A stretch of 9,503 nucleotides of DNA from CAMAVH01 sp036500145 (GTDB lineage: Bacteria; Pseudomonadota; Alphaproteobacteria; SMXQ01). Below the pieces are notes generated by a model. The model was not told the DNA's origin. It did not search any database and saw nothing but the letters and a program-made list of their open reading frames with translations. The stretch spans positions 1 to 9,503 of the forward strand of contig DASYCO010000089.1 of assembly GCA_036500145.1 (NCBI GenBank). Reading direction: 5' to 3'. The translations under genes were made by a program, and so were the position numbers. Shown here one piece after another: positions 1 to 7,011 of this stretch (position 1 is the first letter of the stretch; every line of letters starts with the position of its first letter).

Positions 1-42
1 TCCTCGAAAACACGGTCGTTGCGGAATAGTCCCGTTTCTTCC

Positions 43-1677
43 ATGTCGGATCCCGTCGAACGGCTGACGGCGCCGGTGCTGATTGTCGGCGCCGGCCCCA
101 CCGGCCTGACGCTCGCCAATCTGCTCGGCCGCTACGGCGTCGAGACGATCCTGATCGAGCGCAACGTCAGTACCGTGCAGGAGCCGCGCGCCGTCTCGAT
201 CGACGACGAATCTCTCCGCACGATGCAGGCCGCCGGTCTGATCGACCAAGTGGCCAAGGATGTCATCCTCGGCGGTTACGGCTATCACTACTTCACGCGC
301 CACGGCCATCGCTTCGCGGCAGTCCTGCCGACAGCGGCGGACTACGGCTATCCGCGCCGCTGCCCGTTCCAGCAGCCGCTGTTCGAGGCGACCTTGCGGC
401 AAGGCCTCGCGCGCTTCCCCCATATCCGTCCGCTGTTCGGCCATAAGCTGATCGGCTTCACGCAGGACGCGACCGGCGTCACCGCCGACGTCGAACGCGC
501 CGACGGCTCGCATGTGGAAATTCGCGCCGATTATCTCGCGGCCTGCGATGGCGGCTCGTCGCCGATCCGCAAGTTGCTCGGCATTCCGCTGGTCGGCTCC
601 AGCTTCGAAGAACGTTGGGTCGTGCTCGATATCGTCAACCGCAAGGATGCGATCCAGCATACCCATGTCTATTGCAGCGCCGAGCGCCCCGCGATCACCC
701 TGCCCGGCCCGCATGGCAGCCGGCGCTGGGAATTCCGCCTGCGCGACGATGAAACCGACGACGAGGCCCTGAAGCCCGAATCGATCCGCGGCATGCTGGC
801 GCTCTACGGCGGCGACACGGAAGCCGAGATCGTGCGCCAGATCGTCTACACCTTCCATGCCCGCACGGCGGAGCGCTGGAGCGACGGGCGCGTCTTCCTC
901 GCCGGCGACGCCGCCCACCTGACGCCGCCCTTCGCCGGCCAGGGCATGAACTCCGGCGTGCGCGACGCCCACAACCTGTCGTGGAAGCTCGCGGCGGTGA
1001 CGCAGGGCCGCATCGTGCCGCGCCTGCTCGACAGCTACGCGCAGGAGCGCAAGCCCCACGCCTGGTCGCTCATCATGATGGCCGTGCGCATGGGCCAGGT
1101 GATGAACCCGACGACGCGGCTGCGCGAGAACCTGCTGGTCAACGCGATCCGCATCGCCAACCTCGTGCCCGGCGTGCGCGACTATTTCATGCAGATGAAG
1201 TTCAAGCCGAAGCCGCGCTTCGAGGCCGGCTTCCTGGTGCCCGACGGCGCCGACCGCAAGCGCACGCTCGTCGGCCGCATGTTCCCGCAGCCGCGCGTCG
1301 TCACGGTCGACCAGCGCGCCGCAGCCGGCGCCGGCGACAGGGAGGTCCTGCTCGACGAAGTGACCGGCCCCGGCTTCGCCCTGCTCGCCTACGGGCCGGA
1401 CGCGCTCCACGCCCTCATGGCCGCCGAACATCCCCTCTGGCGCCGCCTCGAGGCGCAGAAGGTCGCCATCTTGCCGCCGGAGGCCAAGGTTCCTTCGCCG
1501 ATTCCCTCGGGCTATGCCGTCGCCCTGGACCGGGGCGGCCGCTTTGCCAAGCTGTTCGGCGCCAGCCAGACCCGCCTGGTCCTGCTGCGGCCCGATCGCT
1601 ACGTCGCCGCCGTCTTCGCGCCCGAGCGCACGGACGAGACCGTGGCCGCGCTCAAGCGCATGATCTGCGAAGAGTAA
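43..1677 (+). CDS. mhpA: FAD-dependent aromatic-ring monooxygenase, MhpA (3-(3-hydroxyphenyl)propionate hydroxylase) family
   Basis: This is a class A flavoprotein monooxygenase, predicted to hydroxylate a phenolic substrate in the cytoplasm using NAD(P)H and O2. Numbered from the ATG at 43, the 544-residue protein has the FAD dinucleotide fold GAGPTG at 16-21, the DG motif (CDGGSSPIRK) around 168-177, and the GD motif (FLAGDAAHLTPPFAGQGMN) around 285-303. It ends in the thioredoxin-like tail typical of the family (LLRPDRYVAAVFAPE, from about 514). Length matches E. coli MhpA (about 554). The ATG gives the usual short lead before the first beta strand, but no good ribosome site is visible. 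The frame is open to the left edge and a TTG at 19 is also in frame, so the start is not certain. The neighbouring ACMSD-type amidohydrolase fits an aromatic catabolic locus. The exact substrate is unknown; resorcinol- or hydroxycinnamate-type hydroxylases share these motifs. Confidence 0.9.
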   Translation: MSDPVERLTAPVLIVGAGPTGLTLANLLGRYGVETILIERNVSTVQEPRAVSIDDESLRTMQAAGLIDQVAKDVILGGYGYHYFTRHGHRFAAVLPTAADYGYPRRCPFQQPLFEATLRQGLARFPHIRPLFGHKLIGFTQDATGVTADVERADGSHVEIRADYLAACDGGSSPIRKLLGIPLVGSSFEERWVVLDIVNRKDAIQHTHVYCSAERPAITLPGPHGSRRWEFRLRDDETDDEALKPESIRGMLALYGGDTEAEIVRQIVYTFHARTAERWSDGRVFLAGDAAHLTPPFAGQGMNSGVRDAHNLSWKLAAVTQGRIVPRLLDSYAQERKPHAWSLIMMAVRMGQVMNPTTRLRENLLVNAIRIANLVPGVRDYFMQMKFKPKPRFEAGFLVPDGADRKRTLVGRMFPQPRVVTVDQRAAAGAGDREVLLDEVTGPGFALLAYGPDALHALMAAEHPLWRRLEAQKVAILPPEAKVPSPIPSGYAVALDRGGRFAKLFGASQTRLVLLRPDRYVAAVFAPERTDETVAALKRMICEE

Positions 1678-1679
1678 TC

Positions 1680-1695
1680 GGCAACAATCGTTGCC
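1680..1695 (+). other. Hairpin directly after the monooxygenase stop
   Basis: GGCAAC and GTTGCC form a perfect 6-bp stem around an AATC loop, beginning 3 nt after the stop codon. No T-tract follows, so it is a poor intrinsic terminator. It may protect the 3' end of the mRNA or act as a weak pause site. Confidence 0.4.
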
Positions 1696-1761
1696 AACTT
1701 GCGGACGATCCGCTTCGCGCGCCACGCCACGCCGGATATTCCGCTGGCGCGCCGGCGCTCT

Positions 1762-1976
1762 AGCCCGCACACTCCCTGCATAAGAACGAGCCGCCCAACG
1801 TGGCAGCCGATAAGCCCGCGAGGGCGACAGGGAGCGAACGCACTTTTAGGTTCAGGCCATGCGGCGCGAAAAGCGTCCGCGCAAGACTCCGCAGGCGAAA
1901 CGCCGGCGGCGATCAATAAGAATGATGGGGTACGCGACGCAGCTCCCGGTCCGTGAGGACCGGGAGCTTTTCTTTT
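1762..1976 (+). ncRNA. Candidate structured RNA or hairpin-rich 3' UTR ending in an intrinsic terminator
   Basis: No convincing gene lies between 1678 and 1984, but the stretch is packed with regular hairpins. CTCCCTG (1772-1778) pairs with CAGGGAG (1828-1834) and encloses GCCC/GGGC with a GCGA loop (1814-1825). GCGGCGC (1861-1867) pairs with GCG plus CCGC (1873-1880) over a GAAAA loop, with one bulged T. CCGC-GGCG (1889-1897) pairs with CGCC-GCGG (1901-1909) over an AAA loop, with one A/G mismatch. A perfect terminator at 1941-1976 follows. The succession of compact stems, some with GNRA-like loops, suggests a small RNA. I do not recognise 6S RNA, tmRNA, SRP RNA, RNase P RNA or a known riboswitch in it. 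No clear promoter is seen, so the 5' end is a guess, and it could equally be the 3' UTR of the monooxygenase. Confidence 0.35.
1941..1976 (+). terminator. Strong intrinsic terminator, plus strand
   Basis: AGCTCCCGGTCC (1941-1952) and GGACCGGGAGCT (1957-1968) form a perfect 12-bp stem with a GTGA loop, followed by TTTCTTTT. There is no T-tract on the opposite strand, so it works for plus-strand transcripts only. It stops them just before the end of the convergent amidohydrolase gene. Confidence 0.9.
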
Positions 1977-1984
1977 GCGGGTGC

Positions 1985-2983
1985 TCAGGCGAGGCCAAGC
2001 AGCCGGGCCGCGTTGCCGCCGAGAATGTCGGCCTTCTGGGACTCGTTCAGTCCCGGCGTCGACTTGACCAGCTCGACGGGATGGTTCTCGCCCATGTCGT
2101 AGGGGCTATCGGTGCCCATCACGATCTTCTCATGGCCGACGAGATTGGCGATGAAGGCGATTTGATCGGGACGGAACACCACCGTGTCGAGCCAAAGCTT
2201 CTTCACGTAGTATTCCGGCGACTTGTTGATATGCACGCGGCATTCGGCGCGTTCGCGATAGGCCTGCTCGAAGCGGCCAAGATAGAACGGCAAATAGCCG
2301 CCGCCATGAGACCCGCAAAGCTTCAGGTCCGGGAAGCGCTCGAAGACGCCGCCGAAGATCATCTGCGCCAAAGCGAGCGTCGTCTCCAAAGGCTGGCCGA
2401 CGACGTTGGTCATGAAGTAGTCCGCCAGGCGCTCGGGCTCCGTGAAGCCCTGCGGATGCAGGAAGATCACCGAGCCCAATTCCTGCGCCTTGGCCCACAG
2501 CGGATCGAAACGCCGGTCGCCGAGCTCGATGCCGGCGATGTTCGTCGTGACGCGCACGCCCTTGTGGCCCAGCTCATGGGTGCTGCGCTCCAGCTCCTTC
2601 ACCGACCAAGCGACATGCTGCACCGGCAAGTTGCCGAGCGCGACGAAGCGCGTCGGATGATCGGCAACGACCTTCGCAACCTCGTCATTGACCGAGCGCG
2701 CAATGTCGCCGGCCAGGGATTCGTCGAACTTGTAGAAGCCGCGCGGCGGCGACGGCGTCAGCGCCATCATGTCGACGCCCATGCCGTCCATGTCGGCGAT
2801 GCGCCGGTCGATGTCGGTGAGGATGGCGTTGCGCGAGCGGTCGGTGATGCCGCCGCCCTCCTCGCCGCCGCCCTTGCCGTGCTTCGACGGCTGGCGCGCT
2901 TCCAGGATCGCCTTGGGCTTGGCGAGGTTGATGTGGCCGTGGATGTCGATGACCAGCTGGCCGCCGTTCTTGCCGAGTGCCAT
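1985..2983 (-). CDS. ACMSD-type amidohydrolase (Amidohydro_2 family; decarboxylase or hydrolase)
   Basis: This 332-residue metal-dependent TIM-barrel enzyme belongs to the family of aminocarboxymuconate semialdehyde decarboxylase, whose members mostly decarboxylate aromatic or muconate-type acids. The expected metal and catalytic residues are visible: H15-x-H17 in IDIHGHINL, H176 in FLHPQG, H226 in CGSHGGG, and D292 in MGTDSPYD. The start at 2983 was chosen because AGGGAG lies 7 nt upstream. The in-frame ATG at 2989 would sit only 1 nt from that site, and the longest open frame (to 3097) is not supported. The gene converges with the MhpA-like monooxygenase and lies 161 bp downstream of the histidine kinase on the same strand. 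That context suggests catabolism of an aromatic acid. The substrate cannot be read from the sequence. Confidence 0.9.
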   Translation of the reverse strand: MALGKNGGQLVIDIHGHINLAKPKAILEARQPSKHGKGGGEEGGGITDRSRNAILTDIDRRIADMDGMGVDMMALTPSPPRGFYKFDESLAGDIARSVNDEVAKVVADHPTRFVALGNLPVQHVAWSVKELERSTHELGHKGVRVTTNIAGIELGDRRFDPLWAKAQELGSVIFLHPQGFTEPERLADYFMTNVVGQPLETTLALAQMIFGGVFERFPDLKLCGSHGGGYLPFYLGRFEQAYRERAECRVHINKSPEYYVKKLWLDTVVFRPDQIAFIANLVGHEKIVMGTDSPYDMGENHPVELVKSTPGLNESQKADILGGNAARLLGLA

Positions 2984-2990
2984 GTTCATT

Positions 2991-2996
2991 CTCCCT
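2991..2996 (-). promoter_or_regulatory. Ribosome binding site fixing the amidohydrolase start
   Basis: AGGGAG on the minus strand lies 7 nt before the ATG at 2983 and only 1 nt before the ATG at 2989, so translation probably starts at 2983. Confidence 0.7.
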
Positions 2997-3144
2997 GTGC
3001 GACGGGATTGCGCAGGCGGCCAATCCCAGTCCCGCTTCTTGTCGTTGTGAGCGATGGATCGGCAGCCGATATAGCATGGGGCCCGCAGGCGCGCCACCGG
3101 GCCAGCCGCCTACCCGTCATGCGAAACGCTTCAGGTCTGTCAGC

Positions 3145-5658
3145 TCAGGCGGGACGATCGAGAATCCTGCGCAGCGTCTCGGCCAGCTCGTCCTTGCGAT
3201 AGGGCTTCTCCAGCACGGTGCGCCCGGCAAGCCGGCGCTCGTCTCCCACCACGCCATGGGCGTCGCCGGAGGTCAGCAGCACCTTGAGCTGCGGGCAGAT
3301 GGCCAACGCCGCCTCCACCAGGGCGATGCCGTCCAAGCCGCCCGGCATCAGGATGTCGCTGAACAGGAGGTCGACGTCCTCGCCACGGCGCAGCACGTCG
3401 AGCGCCGCGTCGCCGTCGGCACATTCGATCACGGCATAGCCGAGCTGGGTGATCTGCTCGCAGACATAGCCGCGCACCAGCGGATCGTCGTCCACAACGA
3501 GCACCGTTTCGACGCCGCCGGGCAAGACATGCGAAGTGGACAGGATCGGCTGCGGCAGCTCCAGCGACGCCAGCCCTGCCCAGGGCAGGTAAAGCGTCAC
3601 GGTCGTGCCTTCGCCCGGCTTGCTCGCGATGGTCAGGTGGCCGCCCGACTGCTTCATGAAGCCATAGACCATCGACAGGCCCAGGCCGCTGCCGGCGCCC
3701 ACGTCCTTGGTCGTGAAGAAGGGCTCGCAGCAGCGCTTGAGCACGTCCGGGCTCATGCCGACGCCGCTGTCCGCCACGCTGACGATGACGTAGCGGCCCG
3801 GCGTCAGCTCGTCGCTGCCGGCGCAGTCCTGGCGCGACAGCTCGCGGTTGGCCGTGGCGACGGTGACCCGTCCGTCCGTCGGCGTGGCGTCGCGCGAATT
3901 GAGGATGAGATTGAGAATGGCGTTCTCGAGCTGCACCGAATCCACATGGGCCAGCCATAGGTCTTCCGAGAAGTCGGCGACCAGGTGGAAGTCGCCAAGG
4001 CTGCGCCGCAGCGTGTCCGTCATGTCGACGAGCAGGCGGTTGACGTTGACCTCGGACGGCTCGAGCGCCTGGCGGCGCGCGAAGGCCATCAGGCGGCGCG
4101 TCAGTTCCGCGCCGCGTTCGGCTGCGACCTTGGTCATCTCGGCCCAGCGCCGCAGCGTCGGATTGCCCGCGAGTCCGTCCGTCAGGATCTCGGCGTTGCC
4201 GAGCACCACCTGCAAGAGGTTGTTGAAGTCATGCGCCACGCCGCCGGTGAGCTGGCTCACCACCTCCATGCGCTGGCCCTGGACCAGGGCCTCCTCGGCG
4301 CGGCGATGGGTCGTGATGTCGCTGCAGACGCCGATCATGCCGTTCGGCTTGCCGTCGGCGCGCCGCATCGCCTCGCCCCGGCTGTGGATCCATCGCACCG
4401 CGCCGTCGCTGCGATGGATGCGGTAGACGATGTCGTAGGGCGTCTTCTCCGTCATCGACGCCGCGATGGCCTGGCGGACCTCGTCGCGGTCGTCCGGATG
4501 CACGGAATTCAGGAACTCCTCGCCCGTGCGCGCGTAGGGGCCCGCCGTGACGCCGAAGATGCGCATGACGTTCTCGTCGCCGATGGAGCGGTCGCTCTCC
4601 TCGTCCCACGTCCAGGTGCCGGTCTCCGACGATTCGAGCGCCAGGCGCAGGCGGTCGCTGTTCTGACGCAACGCCAGCGACAGCTCTTCGCGCTGGCGCA
4701 GCTCGCGCAGCAGGAACGCCATCAGCACGCCGACGAAGCAGACGAAGATGCCCAGGATCGGCACGTAGACCAGCAGGTTCGACCACCAGTCGCGCAGCAC
4801 CTCCCGCTCGCTCAAGGCGACCGACACCACGAAGGGCAAGCCTTCCAGGCTGCGGTAGCCGACGATGCTCTCCGGCCTGTCCTCGGCAGCCGGCAAGGTG
4901 AAGACGCCCTGGCGCGCGACCGGCAAGCGATCGCGGAACAGCAGGCTGTCAGCGAAGGAAGTGCCGGCGGGTTTCGCCGCAGGCGAGCTTTGCACCAGGA
5001 GGCGGCCGTCGCGCAGGAACAGCGACAGACTTCCTTCCTGGCCGACGTCGATCGACTTGTAGAAGGTCAGGAAATACTCCGGCTCCACGGCGGCGACGAT
5101 GACGCCGGCGAACTGCCCTTCGGCGTCGACCAGGCGCAAGCTGGCGCTGACGAACCAGAGTCCGGTCGTGCGGCTGAAGACGGGGCTGCCGACGTAGAGC
5201 TCCGTCGAGGGCGCGCGCAGGGCCTTGAAATAGTCGCGGTCCGTGTTGTCGAGCGGCGGCGCCGGCATGGCGTTCGAGACGTGCCGCATGACGCCTTCAC
5301 GGTCGACCACGAAGATCGCGCGGACGAAGGGCACCTGGGCGGTGAAGCTGCCCAGCGTGTCGTGGACGGCCTTGTCGTAGTCCGCCCGCTCTTTCGGGAT
5401 GCGGGAGACGGCGTCAGCGGTGGCTCGCAAAGTCAGGTCGACGGCCTGGAACGTGCGCGCGGTCTGTTCGTCGAGCAGGCGCACAAGGTTGGCGGCGTTG
5501 CGCTCGGCGTCGTGGATCTGCCGCTCATGGCTGCGCCACAGGTCGTAGACGACCTGCGCGACGACCGCGACGACGACGACGGCCGCGATCACGCTGATCT
5601 TGAGGATCAGGCCGCGCCAAGACAGGCTCGGCCGCCGTCCACCTCCCGGCATTGACAT
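3145..5658 (-). CDS. Membrane-bound hybrid sensor histidine kinase (dCache-PAS-HisKA-HATPase-receiver)
   Basis: This 837-residue hybrid kinase should sense a periplasmic ligand and phosphorylate itself, then pass phosphate to its own receiver. Numbered from the ATG at 5658: membrane segment about 21-38; a dCache-like periplasmic sensor about 39-293 (RDYFKAL, YVGSPVFSRTTGLW, FAGVIVAAVEPEYF); second membrane segment about 295-317; PAS about 335-452. HisKA follows with H476 in GGVAHDFNNLLQ. The ATPase shows the N box LENAILNLILNSRDA (about 578-592), DSGVGM, and EPFFTTKD with GSGLGLS. The receiver has the acidic DDD at 723-725, phospho-acceptor D768 in LFSDILMPGG, T796 and K818. There is no HAMP domain. 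A TTG at 5667 is an alternative start: the GGGGGA upstream is slightly too close to the TTG and slightly far from the ATG. No separate response regulator is adjacent, so its output partner is unknown. Confidence 0.93.
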   Translation of the reverse strand: MSMPGGGRRPSLSWRGLILKISVIAAVVVVAVVAQVVYDLWRSHERQIHDAERNAANLVRLLDEQTARTFQAVDLTLRATADAVSRIPKERADYDKAVHDTLGSFTAQVPFVRAIFVVDREGVMRHVSNAMPAPPLDNTDRDYFKALRAPSTELYVGSPVFSRTTGLWFVSASLRLVDAEGQFAGVIVAAVEPEYFLTFYKSIDVGQEGSLSLFLRDGRLLVQSSPAAKPAGTSFADSLLFRDRLPVARQGVFTLPAAEDRPESIVGYRSLEGLPFVVSVALSEREVLRDWWSNLLVYVPILGIFVCFVGVLMAFLLRELRQREELSLALRQNSDRLRLALESSETGTWTWDEESDRSIGDENVMRIFGVTAGPYARTGEEFLNSVHPDDRDEVRQAIAASMTEKTPYDIVYRIHRSDGAVRWIHSRGEAMRRADGKPNGMIGVCSDITTHRRAEEALVQGQRMEVVSQLTGGVAHDFNNLLQVVLGNAEILTDGLAGNPTLRRWAEMTKVAAERGAELTRRLMAFARRQALEPSEVNVNRLLVDMTDTLRRSLGDFHLVADFSEDLWLAHVDSVQLENAILNLILNSRDATPTDGRVTVATANRELSRQDCAGSDELTPGRYVIVSVADSGVGMSPDVLKRCCEPFFTTKDVGAGSGLGLSMVYGFMKQSGGHLTIASKPGEGTTVTLYLPWAGLASLELPQPILSTSHVLPGGVETVLVVDDDPLVRGYVCEQITQLGYAVIECADGDAALDVLRRGEDVDLLFSDILMPGGLDGIALVEAALAICPQLKVLLTSGDAHGVVGDERRLAGRTVLEKPYRKDELAETLRRILDRPA

Positions 5659-5982
5659 GATCGACAAGGTTCCCCCGAATGCCTTGCGCGCGAACCGAGC
5701 AGTACTCGGCTCATGCTTCGCATGTGTTACTATTTACGCAACAAAGACTTGGCGCTTTTTATATTTGCGAAGTCTCTGCCTTATGCCTGATGCGGTTCTC
5801 AAAGTCTATGCATTACTCCCTCCAAAACGGATCGTATTGGAGAAAGCGTTAACGGCGTCTTTCGCGACGAAACGCGCGCTCCGGCTGCCGCTCTTGGCCC
5901 ACCTGCTCAAGCCGGCGCGCACGTTGTTTGCGGCTGGCGCCGATGCGTCGCCTGCGGCAGAATTTCACCTGGGAGAACCTTC
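5659..5982. other. AT-richer divergent intergenic region between kinase and HtrA-like gene
   Basis: This 324-bp stretch separates two divergently transcribed genes and must hold both promoters. Its core (about 5725-5860) is clearly richer in A and T than the flanking coding DNA, with a run CTTTTTATATTT at 5755-5766. AGACTT at 5745-5750 and AAGTCT at 5769-5774 form a spaced inverted repeat around that run, and AAGTCT recurs at 5802-5807. I could not pick a convincing -35/-10 pair for either direction. An open frame starting at the ATG at 5783 has no ribosome site and is not called a gene. Confidence 0.5.
5695..5724 (-). repeat. Two adjacent inverted repeats in the kinase leader
   Basis: CCGAG-CAGTA-CTCGG (5695-5709) and CATGC-TTC-GCATG (5712-5724) are two perfect 5-bp dyads side by side, 37 to 66 bp upstream of the kinase ATG. 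They could form hairpins in the kinase mRNA leader or serve as a protein-binding site. The short arms leave chance possible. Confidence 0.35.
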
Positions 5983-6924
5983 ATGCCGCCGCGCCTGACA
6001 AACTTGCCGTTCGATCTCGATCAGACCCTGCCCTCCGTCGTCGCGGTGCGCACCACGGTGCCTGCCGACGCGTCCAGCGCCGGGCGGCTCGGCACCGAGC
6101 GCTCGGGCAGCGGCGTCATCATCGCCAACGACGGCCTGGTCGCCACCGTCGGCTACCTGCTGACCGAAGCCGACAGCGTCTGGATCATCGACGATAGCGG
6201 CAAGGCCGTTCCCGGCCATGTCGTCGGCCAGGACCAGGACAGCGGCTTCGGGCTCATCCAGGCGCTCGAGCCGCTCCATCGCCCGCCGCTGGCGTTCGGC
6301 CGGTCGAGCGAGCTGATGCCGGGCGATCCGCTGGTCCTCGCCGCCTTCGGCGGCATCGACCAGGCGGTGATCTCGCGCGTCATCGCCAAGCAGGAGTTCG
6401 CCGGCTACTGGGAATACCTGCTCGACCAGGGCATCTTCGCCGCGCCCGCCCATCCGCAGTGGACTGGCGCCGCCGCCATCGACCGCAACGGCAATCTCGT
6501 CGGCATCACCTCGCTGATCTTCCAGCAGTTCAGCCACGGCGGCACGAACATCGACGCCAACCTCGTCATTCCGATTGACCTGCTGCGCGACATCCTGCCG
6601 GACATGAAGCGCATCGGCCGGAGCGACCGCCCGCCACGCCCCTGGCTCGGCATCTGGACGGCCGAGACCGAGGACAAGCTGGTGATCGCCGGCATGAGCG
6701 ACAACGGCCCCGCCAAAGCGTCGGGCCTGCGCGTCGGCGACGCCATCCTCAGCGTGAACGGCGTCAAGCCGCGCAGCCTCGCCGACATGTACCGGCGCAT
6801 CTGGGCGCTCGGCCCCGCCGGCGCCACGGTGCCCTTCCGCGTGCAGCGCAAGGACCGCGAACTGGAGATTTCCGTGCAGTCCGCCGACCGCGCGCGGCAC
6901 CTCAAGCGTCCGCGCCTCAATTAA
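5983..6924 (+). CDS. Cytosolic HtrA/S1C-like protein with PDZ domain, catalytic triad apparently lost
   Basis: This 313-residue protein has the trypsin-like fold of HtrA/Deg proteases (about 12-205) followed by one PDZ domain (about 220-300: WLGIWTAE, GPAKASGLRVGDAILSVNG). GGGAGA at 5971-5976 gives a well-placed ribosome site. There is no signal peptide, so it should be cytoplasmic, unlike DegP. Aligned by eye with HtrA motifs, all three catalytic positions are replaced. The His of the TNxHV motif corresponds to Y58 (DGLVATVGYLLTEAD), the Asp of the TDLAxLKV motif to G88 (DSGFGLIQAL), and the Ser of PGNSGGPLV to T161 (PQWTGAAAID). The frame is intact, so the loss looks selected rather than decayed. 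It is probably a non-proteolytic binding or scaffold protein. Databases would likely label it an S1C family serine protease. It shares the divergent promoter region with the kinase, but no functional link is shown. Confidence 0.9.
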   Translation: MPPRLTNLPFDLDQTLPSVVAVRTTVPADASSAGRLGTERSGSGVIIANDGLVATVGYLLTEADSVWIIDDSGKAVPGHVVGQDQDSGFGLIQALEPLHRPPLAFGRSSELMPGDPLVLAAFGGIDQAVISRVIAKQEFAGYWEYLLDQGIFAAPAHPQWTGAAAIDRNGNLVGITSLIFQQFSHGGTNIDANLVIPIDLLRDILPDMKRIGRSDRPPRPWLGIWTAETEDKLVIAGMSDNGPAKASGLRVGDAILSVNGVKPRSLADMYRRIWALGPAGATVPFRVQRKDRELEISVQSADRARHLKRPRLN

Positions 6925-6944
6925 ATCCGGCGCGCGTCAGGCAT

Positions 6945-6983
6945 AAAAAAACGGGCGGCTGAAAAGCCGCCCGTTCTTGTTTC
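6945..6983. terminator. Bidirectional intrinsic terminator between convergent genes
   Basis: ACGGGCGGCT (6951-6960) and AGCCGCCCGT (6965-6974) form a perfect 10-bp stem with a GAAA loop, plus one more A-T pair outside. TTCTTGTTT follows on the plus strand, and the seven As on the other side give a T7 tract on the minus strand. It therefore serves both the HtrA-like gene and the nitroreductase, and is stronger for the latter. Confidence 0.92.
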
Positions 6984-7011
6984 GCTATGGCGCCAGACTT
7001 AGATGGCCGAC

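Noticed and set aside
1699..1956. 85-codon frame starting at TTG and ending in the terminator loop
   Set aside because: It has no ribosome site, shadow-like composition, and spans the hairpin cluster. A structured non-coding stretch explains it better.
1678..1976. tmRNA, 6S RNA, SRP RNA or RNase P RNA in the hairpin-rich stretch
   Set aside because: No tag sequence or T-loop of tmRNA, no 6S long-hairpin layout, no SRP tetraloop core and no RNase P conserved core could be seen.
1859..3202. Plus-strand open frame of 447 codons crossing the terminator and the amidohydrolase
   Set aside because: It runs through a perfect intrinsic terminator and opposite a gene with full metal-ligand motifs. 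The composition is typical of a shadow frame.
3985..5655. Long plus-strand open frame of 556 codons opposite the histidine kinase
   Set aside because: It is the mirror of a GC-rich coding region. It is rich in Arg, Ala, Asp and His with no recognisable domain, whereas the minus strand encodes a complete hybrid kinase.
5748..5769. TTGGCGC ... TTTGC resembling a sigma-54 promoter upstream of the HtrA-like gene
   Set aside because: The GG and GC are 14 bp apart instead of the required 10, so it cannot be read as a -24/-12 pair.
5783..5998. Possible 71-codon gene (MPDAVLKVYALLPP...) ahead of the HtrA-like gene
   Set aside because: It has no ribosome site and no recognisable motif, and it overlaps the start and ribosome site of the well-supported downstream gene.
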